DNA of 64,000 nucleotides, from contig NZ_JOGB01000018.1 of assembly GCF_000719335.1 (NCBI RefSeq), positions 44,445-108,444 on the forward strand, read 5' to 3'. The notes under the pieces were generated by a model, which ran no database searches, was not told the origin of the DNA, and saw only the letters and a program-made list of their open reading frames with translations. Position 1 is the first letter of the stretch; each line of letters begins with the position of its first letter. The translations under genes were made by a program, and so were the position numbers. Source of the DNA: Streptomyces sp. NRRL S-87. Its GTDB lineage: Bacteria > Actinomycetota > Actinomycetes > Streptomycetales > Streptomycetaceae. Below are positions 16,429 through 25,243 of this stretch, one piece after another.

Positions 16429-17895
16429 TCACTTCTCTGCGGTAGCCAGTTCCGATCGGCGGATGCCGTAGAGGAAGTAGACCACGAGGCCGACGGCCAT
16501 CCAGCCACCGAACGCGATCCACGTGGCGGTCGGCAGGCTGTACATCATCCAGGCGCAGGCGAGGAAGCCGGCGATCGGGGTGATCGGGAAGAGCGCCACC
16601 TTGAAGGTGCGGGGCATGTCCGGGCGGGTGCGGCGCAGGATCATGACGGCCACGTTGACCAGGGCGAAGGCGAAGAGCGTGCCGATGCTGGTGGCGTTGG
16701 CCAGCTCGCCGAGCGGGATGAAGGCCGCCAGCACGCCGCAGAAGATCGAGACGATCACGACGTTGGCGCGGGGGGCACCGGTCTTCTCGTCGACCTTGGC
16801 GAAGACCTTGGGGACCAGGCCGTCGCGGGACATCGCGAAGAGGATGCGGGTCTGGCCGTAGAGCACGGCGAAGACGACGGAGAAGATGGCGACGACGGCG
16901 CCGGCGGCGAGGACCACGCCCCAGAAGCTGTGACCGGTGACGTCGGTCATGATCTTGGCGAGCGCCGCCTCGGTGCCCCCGAAGTCCTTCCACGGCATGG
17001 CGCCGACGGCGACGAAGGCGACCAGGACGTAGAGGATCGTGACGATGCCCAGCGACAGCATGATCGCGCGCGGCAGGTCCTTCTTCGGGTTCCTGGCCTC
17101 CTCACCGGCGGTGGAGGCGGCGTCGAAGCCGATGTAGGAGAAGAAGAGGGTGGACGCGGCGGCGCTGATGCCGGTGACGCCGAGCGGGGCCAGCGGGGTG
17201 TAGTTGCCGGCCTTGATGCCCATGACGCCGATGCCGATGAAGAGCAGCAGGGTGACGATCTTCACGCCGACCATGATCGAGTTGACCCGGGCGCTCTCCT
17301 TGGCGCCGCGCATCAGGAAGACCATCGAGAGCAGCACGACGACCAGCGACGGCAGGTTGATGTAGCCGCCCTCGCCGAACGGCGCGGCCGCGAGCTTCTC
17401 GGGGATGGTGATGCCCAGGGTCCCGTCGAGGAGCTCGTTGAGGTACTCGCCCCAGCCGACGGCGACGGCCGCGACCGAGACGGCGTACTCCAGGACCAGG
17501 CACCAGCCGCAGATCCAGGCGATGAACTCGCCCATGGTGGCGTACGAGTAGGAGTACGAGGAGCCGGAGACCGGGACGGAGCCGGCCAGCTCGGCGTAGG
17601 ACAGGGCCGAGAACAGCGCGGTCAGGCCGGCGACGATGAACGAGATCGTCACGGCAGGGCCGGCCTTGGGGGCGGCCTCGCCGAGCACGACGAAGATGCC
17701 GGTGCCCAGGGTGGCACCGATGCTGATCATCGTCAGCTGCCACATGGTGAGGGAGCGCTTCAGCGCACCGCCCTCGCCCTGGCCGCCCTCGGCGACCAAG
17801 CGCTCGACCGGCTTGCGCCGGAAGAGCGGGTTGCCGCCGAGCCGCGGGGGCGCGGTGGCGGGGGAGGCGGGGGGCGCCTGGCCGTGGTCCAGCAC
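16429..17895 (-). CDS. APC-superfamily amino acid permease (cationic amino acid transporter type)
   Basis: A 488-residue inner-membrane transporter with about twelve hydrophobic helices. The signature MISIGATLGTGIFVVLGEAA in helix one, FSYIGFDAASTAGEEARNPK in the middle and GQTRILFAMSRDGL later are characteristic of the CAT/YfnA branch of APC permeases. It starts at ATG 17895 and is followed after 10 bp by the lrp gene, so the two form an operon. Lysine or arginine import is likely given the davBA genes 1.5 kb away, but the substrate is not provable from the sequence. Confidence 0.85.
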   Translation of the reverse strand: MLDHGQAPPASPATAPPRLGGNPLFRRKPVERLVAEGGQGEGGALKRSLTMWQLTMISIGATLGTGIFVVLGEAAPKAGPAVTISFIVAGLTALFSALSYAELAGSVPVSGSSYSYSYATMGEFIAWICGWCLVLEYAVSVAAVAVGWGEYLNELLDGTLGITIPEKLAAAPFGEGGYINLPSLVVVLLSMVFLMRGAKESARVNSIMVGVKIVTLLLFIGIGVMGIKAGNYTPLAPLGVTGISAAASTLFFSYIGFDAASTAGEEARNPKKDLPRAIMLSLGIVTILYVLVAFVAVGAMPWKDFGGTEAALAKIMTDVTGHSFWGVVLAAGAVVAIFSVVFAVLYGQTRILFAMSRDGLVPKVFAKVDEKTGAPRANVVIVSIFCGVLAAFIPLGELANATSIGTLFAFALVNVAVMILRRTRPDMPRTFKVALFPITPIAGFLACAWMMYSLPTATWIAFGGWMAVGLVVYFLYGIRRSELATAEK

Positions 17896-18070
17896 GGAGG
17901 GACTCCTTGTTCGTCGCGGATCGGGGAAGGCGTCGACCGCGGCGGTCCGGAGCAGAGCAGTGCCTGGTCAGGCAGGAGCTAGGGGGGACCGCCGAGCAGG
18001 CGGTCTCGCCACTCCACGTACAGCGAGTGAGCCTACGAGCAGCTGGTAACCGCCCGTAATGCACCATCCT

Positions 18071-18150
18071 TGCATATTGGCGCACGATCATTGCGCACAT
18101 CTGTCCAGGATGGGTGTTTGTTGCACGCAGGTGAAAGATCACTGCGCGGT
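18071..18150. promoter_or_regulatory. Repeated TTGCGC/TTGCAC motifs upstream of the permease-lrp operon
   Basis: The 426-bp gap between the permease start (17895) and the SGNH gene (18322) contains ttgcgca (18091-18097), ttgcacg (18121-18127, preceded by gttt), ggcgcacg (18079-18086) and ctgcgcgg (18142-18149). They lie 185-255 bases ahead of the permease start and match the elements found upstream of davA. This fits operator clusters of an Lrp/AsnC protein. The region is also relatively AT-rich around tgcatattgg, consistent with a promoter. The rest of the gap shows nothing I can name. Confidence 0.35.
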
Positions 18151-18321
18151 AACGCTCTGCGACCAATCTTGACGGTTCGTCAGATCTGGCGGAAGGTGTG
18201 CCCGCCCGAGGTGCTCGGAAGGGGTGGCGCGGGGGCCCGCGCGGGGCAGTCTTGGGAGGGGTGCGGCGGTGCGGCGGGGGTACCGGCAGGGGGCCGGTGC
18301 CGGCGATCGGAGGCGGGGCGA

Positions 18322-19332
18322 GTGGCGATGGGCGTGGACGCGGGCGAATGGCTGGATCCGGTCCCCTTCCTGCGCGGCGTGGCCTGGCGGGACGGCGGCC
18401 GCGCGGTGCGGGCGGACCCGGCGGACACCGAGCGGCTGCCGTGGGACACCGGGGAGCGGGCCACGCTGCCGATCGGGGTACGGCTGGAGTTCACGGCGCC
18501 GCGGGCGCACGCGGTGGAGATCAGCTACCGGGCCACCGTGCCCGGGCCCACGGACGCGCTGCGCGACCTGGCGCACGGGTTCGCGCTGTGGGACCGGTCG
18601 GGGCCCCTGTCGGAGGTGTTCACGGAGCCCGCGCCCGAGGCCGTGCTGCGCATCGAACTCCCGCCCGGCTCGGGGCCGTTCACGATCCACCCGCCGGAGA
18701 CCCAGTCGCCGCTCATCCTCGGGCTGCGCGGGGTCGGCGGTCCGCTGCTGCCCGCGCCGGCCGCCCCGCGGTGGGTGGTGCACGGCGACTCGATCACCGA
18801 GGGCTGGTGGTCGACCCGGCCGGCGCACGGCTGGACCGCGGTGGCCGGCCGCGCGCTCGGCGTCGACACCGTCAACCTCGGCTACGCGGGGGCGGCGCGC
18901 GGGGAGCTGGTGGTGGCCGAGCAGCTCGCGTCCCTGCCCGCGGACGTGCTGACGCTCGCCTTCGGCACCAACTGCTGGTCGCGGGTGCCGTTCTCGGCAC
19001 CGCTGCTGTACGAGACCACGCGGGCGTTCCTGGAGCTGGTGCGGCAGGGGCATCCGGAGACGCCGCTCCTGCTGGTCTCCCCCGTCCTGCGGCCCGAGGC
19101 GGAGGCCGTCCCGAACAAGCTCGGTGCGACCCTGGCGGAGCTGCGGGCCGCGATGGAGCGGGCCGTGCGGGAGCGGATCCTCGCCGGTGACCGCCGGCTG
19201 GCGGTGCTCCCCGGCCTGCCCCTGCTCCGCCCCGAGCACCTGGCCGACGGGCTGCACCCCAACGACGCGGGCCACGCGGCCCTCGGCGCCGCGGTGGCCC
19301 GTTCCCTGCGCGAGGAGGGCTTCGTGGGGTAG
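18322..19332 (+). CDS. SGNH/GDSL-type hydrolase
   Basis: A 336-residue cytoplasmic-looking protein. The C-terminal half is an SGNH esterase domain with block I GDSITEGWW (nucleophilic Ser), block III FGTNCW, and the Asp/His dyad in DGLHPNDAGH. The N-terminal 140 residues are a beta-rich domain of the carbohydrate-esterase type often seen before this fold. An acylesterase or deacetylase acting on a sugar or lipid is likely. I place the start at GTG 18322 because GGAGG lies 8 bases upstream; ATG 18328 is the alternative. No signal peptide is visible. Confidence 0.82.
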   Translation: MAMGVDAGEWLDPVPFLRGVAWRDGGRAVRADPADTERLPWDTGERATLPIGVRLEFTAPRAHAVEISYRATVPGPTDALRDLAHGFALWDRSGPLSEVFTEPAPEAVLRIELPPGSGPFTIHPPETQSPLILGLRGVGGPLLPAPAAPRWVVHGDSITEGWWSTRPAHGWTAVAGRALGVDTVNLGYAGAARGELVVAEQLASLPADVLTLAFGTNCWSRVPFSAPLLYETTRAFLELVRQGHPETPLLLVSPVLRPEAEAVPNKLGATLAELRAAMERAVRERILAGDRRLAVLPGLPLLRPEHLADGLHPNDAGHAALGAAVARSLREEGFVG

Positions 19333-19474
19333 GCCGTCTCTTACGGATCTTGTCGGACCCCGGCCGCTCCCCCGGCCACCGCTGGCGACGCATCACCGCG
19401 CGTGCCCGTCAGGGCCCTCGCCGAGCCCGTCGCGGTGCTCCGCAGCGGGCCCGACGCGGACCCCGTTCGGGTGT

Positions 19475-20542
19475 CTACGGGACGCCGACGACCGTCTCGC
19501 AGTGCACGGCGGTGTCACCGGTGCCGGCTTCGCCGTCGCAGTCGTCGGTCTGCTGCCCGCCGTCGAGGCGGTCGTTGCCCGGGCCTGCTCGCAACGCGTC
19601 GTCCCCGGCACCGCCGTCGAGGTGGTCCCGGCCGCCCGCAGTGCCGACGGTCCTGGTGCCGTCGACGTCGGTGTTGTCGCCGAAGAGGACGTCGTCCCCG
19701 CCCCGGCCGTCGATCCGGTCGTTGCCGGCGTCGGAGGAGTTGTCCGCGGCGCTGTCGCCGATGAGGAGTTCGGCTCCGGACCCCCCGAGGATCCGGTCGT
19801 TGCCCGCGCCGGTCGCCGTGGCGCCCGGCGTGAACGTGTTGTGGTCTCCGACGACGAAGTATCCGCCGTCCGGGCCGAGGTCCAGGACGTCGTCCCCGCT
19901 CCCGTCGGCGCCGAGGGCCGCGTTGCCGTCCCCCGTCAGCGTGTCCAGGAGACCCGGACCGGCGTGGAGGATGTCATCGCCCGCACCCGTGGCGTGGCCG
20001 GAGAACGTGGTGCTGTCTCCCGCGATGCGGTCGTCGCCGGGTCCGCCCTCGATCCGGTCGCGGCCTCCCCCCGAGACGTTGCCGTCGATGGCCAGGCTGT
20101 CGCCGGTGGCAGCGTCGTCACCCGGTCCGAGGAGCAGGAAGTCGTTGCCTCCGCCCGTGGCGTCGCCGCTCGCGGTGCGCACGTCGCCGACCGTGATGTC
20201 GTCGCCGGGACCGGCGTCGATCCGGTCGTTGCCGAGCCCCCCGATGAGCAGGTCCTTCCCGTCGAGACCGCAGATCCGGTCGTTGCCGCCCTTGCCGTCG
20301 ATGGTGTCCTCACCGGGAGATCCGATGATGACGTCGTCGCGCGGGGTCCCGTTGACGGTGCCCGAGCCCGTGATCGTCGCCGGGCGGCCGAAGCACGTCG
20401 GCCGGGCGGGGCCGGCGGCGACCGTGGGGACGGTCAGCATGAGGAGTGCCGTGGTGACGAGGCCGGTGGTGAGCACCCGCCGGCGGGCCGGTCGGTGGAA
20501 CCCCTTCCTCGAACACGGCAGGGCAATGGGCTGTACGGGCAT
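19475..20542 (-). CDS. Secreted RTX-type calcium-binding repeat protein
   Basis: A 355-residue exported protein. After a basic N-terminus comes a hydrophobic stretch (VLTTGLVTTALLMLTVPTVA), then nearly the whole mature chain is nonapeptide-type repeats such as GSPGEDTIDG, GGLGNDRIDAG and GRGGDDVLFG. These match the hemolysin-type GGxGxDxUx consensus that folds into a calcium-bound beta-roll. Four cysteines are present (PTCFG, ICGLDG, DDCDG, HCETV). There is no enzymatic domain, so a structural or adhesive role outside the cell is the best guess. Two tandem palindromes lie upstream of the start. The start is ATG 20542. Confidence 0.85.
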   Translation of the reverse strand: MPVQPIALPCSRKGFHRPARRRVLTTGLVTTALLMLTVPTVAAGPARPTCFGRPATITGSGTVNGTPRDDVIIGSPGEDTIDGKGGNDRICGLDGKDLLIGGLGNDRIDAGPGDDITVGDVRTASGDATGGGNDFLLLGPGDDAATGDSLAIDGNVSGGGRDRIEGGPGDDRIAGDSTTFSGHATGAGDDILHAGPGLLDTLTGDGNAALGADGSGDDVLDLGPDGGYFVVGDHNTFTPGATATGAGNDRILGGSGAELLIGDSAADNSSDAGNDRIDGRGGDDVLFGDNTDVDGTRTVGTAGGRDHLDGGAGDDALRAGPGNDRLDGGQQTDDCDGEAGTGDTAVHCETVVGVP

Positions 20543-20607
20543 GCGAAACCTCCGACTGCGAGTGGGAACGTCCGGTGCGGCGCTGCGCCGATGGCGGCGT
20601 CAGGGCC

Positions 20608-20634
20608 CCGCGCCCGTCCTCCGGACGGGCGCGG
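20608..20634 (-). terminator. Hairpin after the Vgb-like gene
   Basis: A perfect 12-bp stem (ccgcgcccgtcc / ggacgggcgcgg) with a 3-base loop lies 130 bases downstream of the Vgb-like stop codon on the minus strand and just ahead of the RTX gene. It is a probable terminator of the former, or a leader hairpin of the latter. Confidence 0.5.
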
Positions 20635-20660
20635 CTGCGGCCTCGGCCCCGGCTCCGGCT

Positions 20661-20689
20661 CCGCATGATGCGATGCCCGCATGATGCGA
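20661..20689. promoter_or_regulatory. Two tandem palindromes CGCATGATGCG
   Basis: The 13-base sequence ccgcatgatgcga occurs twice, at 20661-20673 and 20677-20689, with a 16-base period. Each copy contains the palindrome CGCATGATGCG. The pair lies about 120-150 bases upstream of the RTX gene, in the 221-bp gap after the Vgb-like gene. It is a plausible double operator for an unknown dimeric regulator. Confidence 0.5.
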
Positions 20690-20763
20690 GGGGGGCCGTG
20701 TCAGGCGATTCGTGCAGGTGGCGTCCCCCGGTGTCCCTGCGGCATCGGAGGTCGACCCGCGGG

Positions 20764-22089
20764 TCAACGGCAGAGCACCGGCACCGCGCGACCGTCGGCC
20801 GGAGCACAGGGAAGCCGCCACGCGGGACGCACGGGGCGGTGGGCCGCCCGGCCCGGGGCCTGGGCCTTGGCCTTGGCGTGGGCAAGGGCCTCGACCAGTG
20901 CCGGGACGCGAGCCCGGGTCGGGAGCCGGCTCGGGGCGTCGGCCCTGGTCGAGGGCCGGGCCGGCGCGTGGGCGTGAGCCGGGGCCGAGGGCTGGGCCAG
21001 GGCGCGAGCCGGGGCCGAGGGCTGGGCCAGGGCGTGAGCCGGGGCCGGGATCTGGGCCGGGGACTGGGACTGGGCCGCGGCGTGCGGGCTCGCGTCGAGC
21101 CCCGGCAGGGCCTGGAGGCGGCCGATGGCGTTGCCGATCAGTTCGGTGAACCAGATGTTCCGGTCGGACCCGGTGGCGAGGTTGAAGGGCACCGTGTCCG
21201 CACCGCCCGCCACGGGGAACTCGGTGATCCTCCCGTAGGGGGTGATCCGGCCGATGTGGCCGAACTGGTCCGCGTACCACATGTTCCCGTCGGGGCCGCG
21301 CGTGATCCCGTCGGCGCCGCCGCCCGGGTTCGGCCGCGGGAACAGCGTGACGGAGCCGTTCAGGGTGATCCGCCCGATCTGCTCGGAGGCCGTGAACCAC
21401 ATCCCGCCGGGGCCGTAGGCGATGTCCGACGGGAACTCGTAGCCGGTGGGCAGCGGGAACTCGGTCACGGTGCCCGACCGGTCGACCCGGCCGATCTTGC
21501 CCGCGATGATCTCGGTGAACCACACCGAGCCGTCGGGAGCGGCCGCGACGTGGTACGGGTACGCGTCCGGCGTGGGGATCGGGTACGAGACGGCGCGACC
21601 GCTCGTCGTGACGCGCCCGACGGAGTTCGTCCCCCCGTCCGCGAACCACAACGCGTGGTCTGCCCCCTGGGTGATCCCGAGCGGGAAGCCGCCCGCCCAC
21701 GGCAGCGGGAACTCCGTCACGTGGCCCTTCGTGGTGATCCGGCCGATCGCGCCGGCGGCCCCCTCGCTGAACCAGAGCGCGCCGTCGGGGCCCTCGGTGA
21801 TGTCGAAGGGGAAGCTGTCCGTGGTGGGCAGGGCGTAGTCGGTCACGTTGCCGCGGGTGGTGATGCGCCCGATCCGGCCCACGCCGGACTCGGTGAACCA
21901 CAGCGCACGGTCCGGTCCGGCGGTGATGCCGGCGGGGAAGCTGTCGGCGACGGTGGTGATCGGGAACTCCGTGACCTCCCCCACGTCGGCCCGGGCGGGG
22001 GCCGCGGCGGCGGCGACCGCGAGCATGGCGCCGAGGGAGGTGGTGAGCAACCGGTGCAGACGGTGTCGGGTGGTCGGCGTGCGCGGCAT
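20764..22089 (-). CDS. Secreted virginiamycin B lyase-like beta-propeller protein
   Basis: A 441-residue secreted protein. The signal peptide (LLTTSLGAMLAVAAAAAPARA) is followed by a propeller, about residues 35-320, of repeated blades with the pattern ITEGPDGALWFSE / IGRITTKGHVTEFPLP. This repeat is typical of the streptogramin B lyase (Vgb) family. Many members are not antibiotic lyases, and I cannot assign the catalytic His/Glu residues, so activity is open. The last 110 residues are an Ala/Pro-rich tail containing 10-residue repeats encoded by 30-bp tandem DNA repeats. The start is ATG 22089. A GC-rich stretch of 377 bp separates it from guaB1. Confidence 0.8.
   Translation of the reverse strand: MPRTPTTRHRLHRLLTTSLGAMLAVAAAAAPARADVGEVTEFPITTVADSFPAGITAGPDRALWFTESGVGRIGRITTRGNVTDYALPTTDSFPFDITEGPDGALWFSEGAAGAIGRITTKGHVTEFPLPWAGGFPLGITQGADHALWFADGGTNSVGRVTTSGRAVSYPIPTPDAYPYHVAAAPDGSVWFTEIIAGKIGRVDRSGTVTEFPLPTGYEFPSDIAYGPGGMWFTASEQIGRITLNGSVTLFPRPNPGGGADGITRGPDGNMWYADQFGHIGRITPYGRITEFPVAGGADTVPFNLATGSDRNIWFTELIGNAIGRLQALPGLDASPHAAAQSQSPAQIPAPAHALAQPSAPARALAQPSAPAHAHAPARPSTRADAPSRLPTRARVPALVEALAHAKAKAQAPGRAAHRPVRPAWRLPCAPADGRAVPVLCR
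20971..21048 (-). repeat. 30-bp tandem repeats in the tail of the Vgb-like gene
   Basis: A 30-base unit is present at 20971-21000, again at 21001-21030 with one mismatch, and partly at 21031-21048. In the coding frame it gives LAQPSAPAHA-type decapeptides within the low-complexity C-terminal tail. The unit preserves the frame, so copy number may vary between strains. Confidence 0.85.
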
Positions 22090-22341
22090 GGACCGGCCCC
22101 TTCCGGGTGGTGAGAGGCAGAGCGATGCCTGACGGATTATCAGTTGAGGCCCCGCCCGGACCTCCGCCCACGCCCGAAGTCGCCCGCGAACCCCCCGGCT
22201 GCCGTACGCGGCACCCCGCCGGCCCGGCGTCGGCCGGCCACCGTGCGCGCCCGACCGTACGGCTCGCCGGGCGGCGTACGGTCGCCCGGCTCCGGGTCGG
22301 GACCGCGGGACGCGCGACGGGGCGGCGGCCGGCGCAACGCA

Positions 22342-22377
22342 CCGCGCCGGCGGAGCCGAGGGGCTCCGCCGGCGCGG
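22342..22377 (-). terminator. Strong hairpin downstream of guaB1
   Basis: A perfect 16-bp stem (ccgcgccggcggagcc at 22342-22357 with its complement at 22362-22377) with loop gagg lies 90 bases after the guaB1 stop on the minus strand. No T-run follows. It is the only clear element in the 377-bp gap 22090-22466; the rest is GC-rich and featureless to me. Confidence 0.65.
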
Positions 22378-22466
22378 CGGTAGGGCGGGTCGGCGGCCGG
22401 AGCCGGACCGTTGCCCGGGCACGGGGCCCGGGGGTTTCCGGGGCACGGGGCCCCGGGGCGGGAGCG

Positions 22467-23975
<1,509 letters not shown>

Positions 23976-24009
23976 TCATTCTCCCATGTCCGGACCTTTG
24001 CGACTCCCG

Positions 24010-24021
24010 GGACGATCGTCC
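24010..24021. promoter_or_regulatory. 12-bp perfect palindrome upstream of guaB1
   Basis: The sequence GGACGATCGTCC is a perfect palindrome, about 100 bases upstream of the guaB1 start and 28 bases beyond the xdhC stop. It could be an operator or chance; I have no other evidence. Confidence 0.25.
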
Positions 24022-24049
24022 AGGACATACCGGCCCGGCTGGTCCTTTC

Positions 24050-25228
24050 CTACGGGACTTCGGTCCTCGCCGGCCCCACGGGCCCGGTGGAACCCACCGG
24101 ACCCGGCCGCCGGTGGATGGGCCGCCGGGTCCCGGTCAGCGGTCCTCCGGAGGCCCCGTGCCGGGCGGCGACGATCTCCGCGGCGATGGACAGGGCGGTC
24201 TCCTCGGCCGTGGCCGCGCCGAGGTCCAGCCCGATGGGCGAACGCAGCCGGGCCAGCGCCCGGGGGCCGACCCCCTGCTCGCGCAGCCGGGCCAGCCGCT
24301 CGGTGTGGGTGCGGCGCGACCCCATGGCCCCCACGTACCCGACCGGCAGCCGCAGGGCCAGCTCCAGCACGGGTACGTCGAACTTGGCGTCGTGCGTCAG
24401 GACGCAGACGGCGGTCCGGGCGTCCAGCCGGCCCGCCGCCGCCTCGGCGGCCAGGTAGCGGTGCGGCCAGTCGACCACCACCTCGTCCGCCCCGGGGAAC
24501 CGCTCGGGCGTGGCGAACACCGGCCGGGCGTCGCACACGGTCACCCGGTAGCCCAGGAAGGAGCCGGCCCGGGCCAGCGCGGCGGCGAAGTCGATGGCGC
24601 CGAAGACCAGCAGCCGGGCCGGAGCTGCCGCGGACTCCACCAGGAGGGTGAGGGGCTCCCCGCACAGGCCCCCCGCGCTGCCCAGCTCCGCGGTGGCGGT
24701 GCGGCCGGCCAGCAGCAGGGCGTGGGCGCGCTCGGCCGCGGTGCGGTCCAGCGCGGCGGGTCCGCCGAGGTCGCCCTCGTACGAGCCGTCGGCGCGCACG
24801 GCCAGGGCGCGGCCGAGCTGCCCGGGCGGGCCGGTGACGACCCGGGCCAGGGCGGCCCGGCCGCCGCGTGCCGCGGTGTCCAGCACGGCGCCCAGCACGG
24901 GCCGTACCGGGTCGGCCCCGCGCACCGGGGTGACCAGCACGTCCAGCACTCCCCCGCAGGTCAGGCCGACCGCGAAGGCGTCGTCGTCGCTGTAGCCGAA
25001 GCGGTGCAGGCCCGGCTCGCCGGAGGCGATGGCGTCGAGGCACAGTTCGTGCACCGCGCTCTCGACGCAGCCGCCCGAGACGCTGCCCAGGGCGGTGCCC
25101 CGGTCGTCGACGGCGAGCGAGGCGCCGGGGCCGCGGGGCGCGCTGCCGCTGACGGCGACCACCGTGGCCAGGGCGAACTCCCGCCGGGCCGCACACCACG
25201 CGCGTAGCTCGGAGGCGATGTCCAGCAT
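24050..25228 (-). CDS. xdhC: XdhC/CoxI family protein (molybdenum hydroxylase maturation)
   Basis: A 392-residue XdhC/CoxI protein. The N-terminal XdhC domain shows VVAVSGSAPRGPGASLAV and GSVSGGCVESAVHE, and the C-terminal Rossmann-like domain shows LLVFGAIDFAAALAR and VGYVGAMGSRRTHTERL. Such proteins bind molybdenum cofactor and help insert sulfurated cofactor into xanthine-dehydrogenase-type enzymes. That matches the three-subunit molybdenum hydroxylase encoded at 30482-34245 on the same strand. Only 15 bp separate it from the transposase-like gene upstream, so the two are probably co-transcribed. The C-terminal 25 residues are Pro/Arg-rich. Confidence 0.88.
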   Translation of the reverse strand: MLDIASELRAWCAARREFALATVVAVSGSAPRGPGASLAVDDRGTALGSVSGGCVESAVHELCLDAIASGEPGLHRFGYSDDDAFAVGLTCGGVLDVLVTPVRGADPVRPVLGAVLDTAARGGRAALARVVTGPPGQLGRALAVRADGSYEGDLGGPAALDRTAAERAHALLLAGRTATAELGSAGGLCGEPLTLLVESAAAPARLLVFGAIDFAAALARAGSFLGYRVTVCDARPVFATPERFPGADEVVVDWPHRYLAAEAAAGRLDARTAVCVLTHDAKFDVPVLELALRLPVGYVGAMGSRRTHTERLARLREQGVGPRALARLRSPIGLDLGAATAEETALSIAAEIVAARHGASGGPLTGTRRPIHRRPGPVGSTGPVGPARTEVP

Positions 25229-25243
25229 CGGCCGGCGCCCCCC

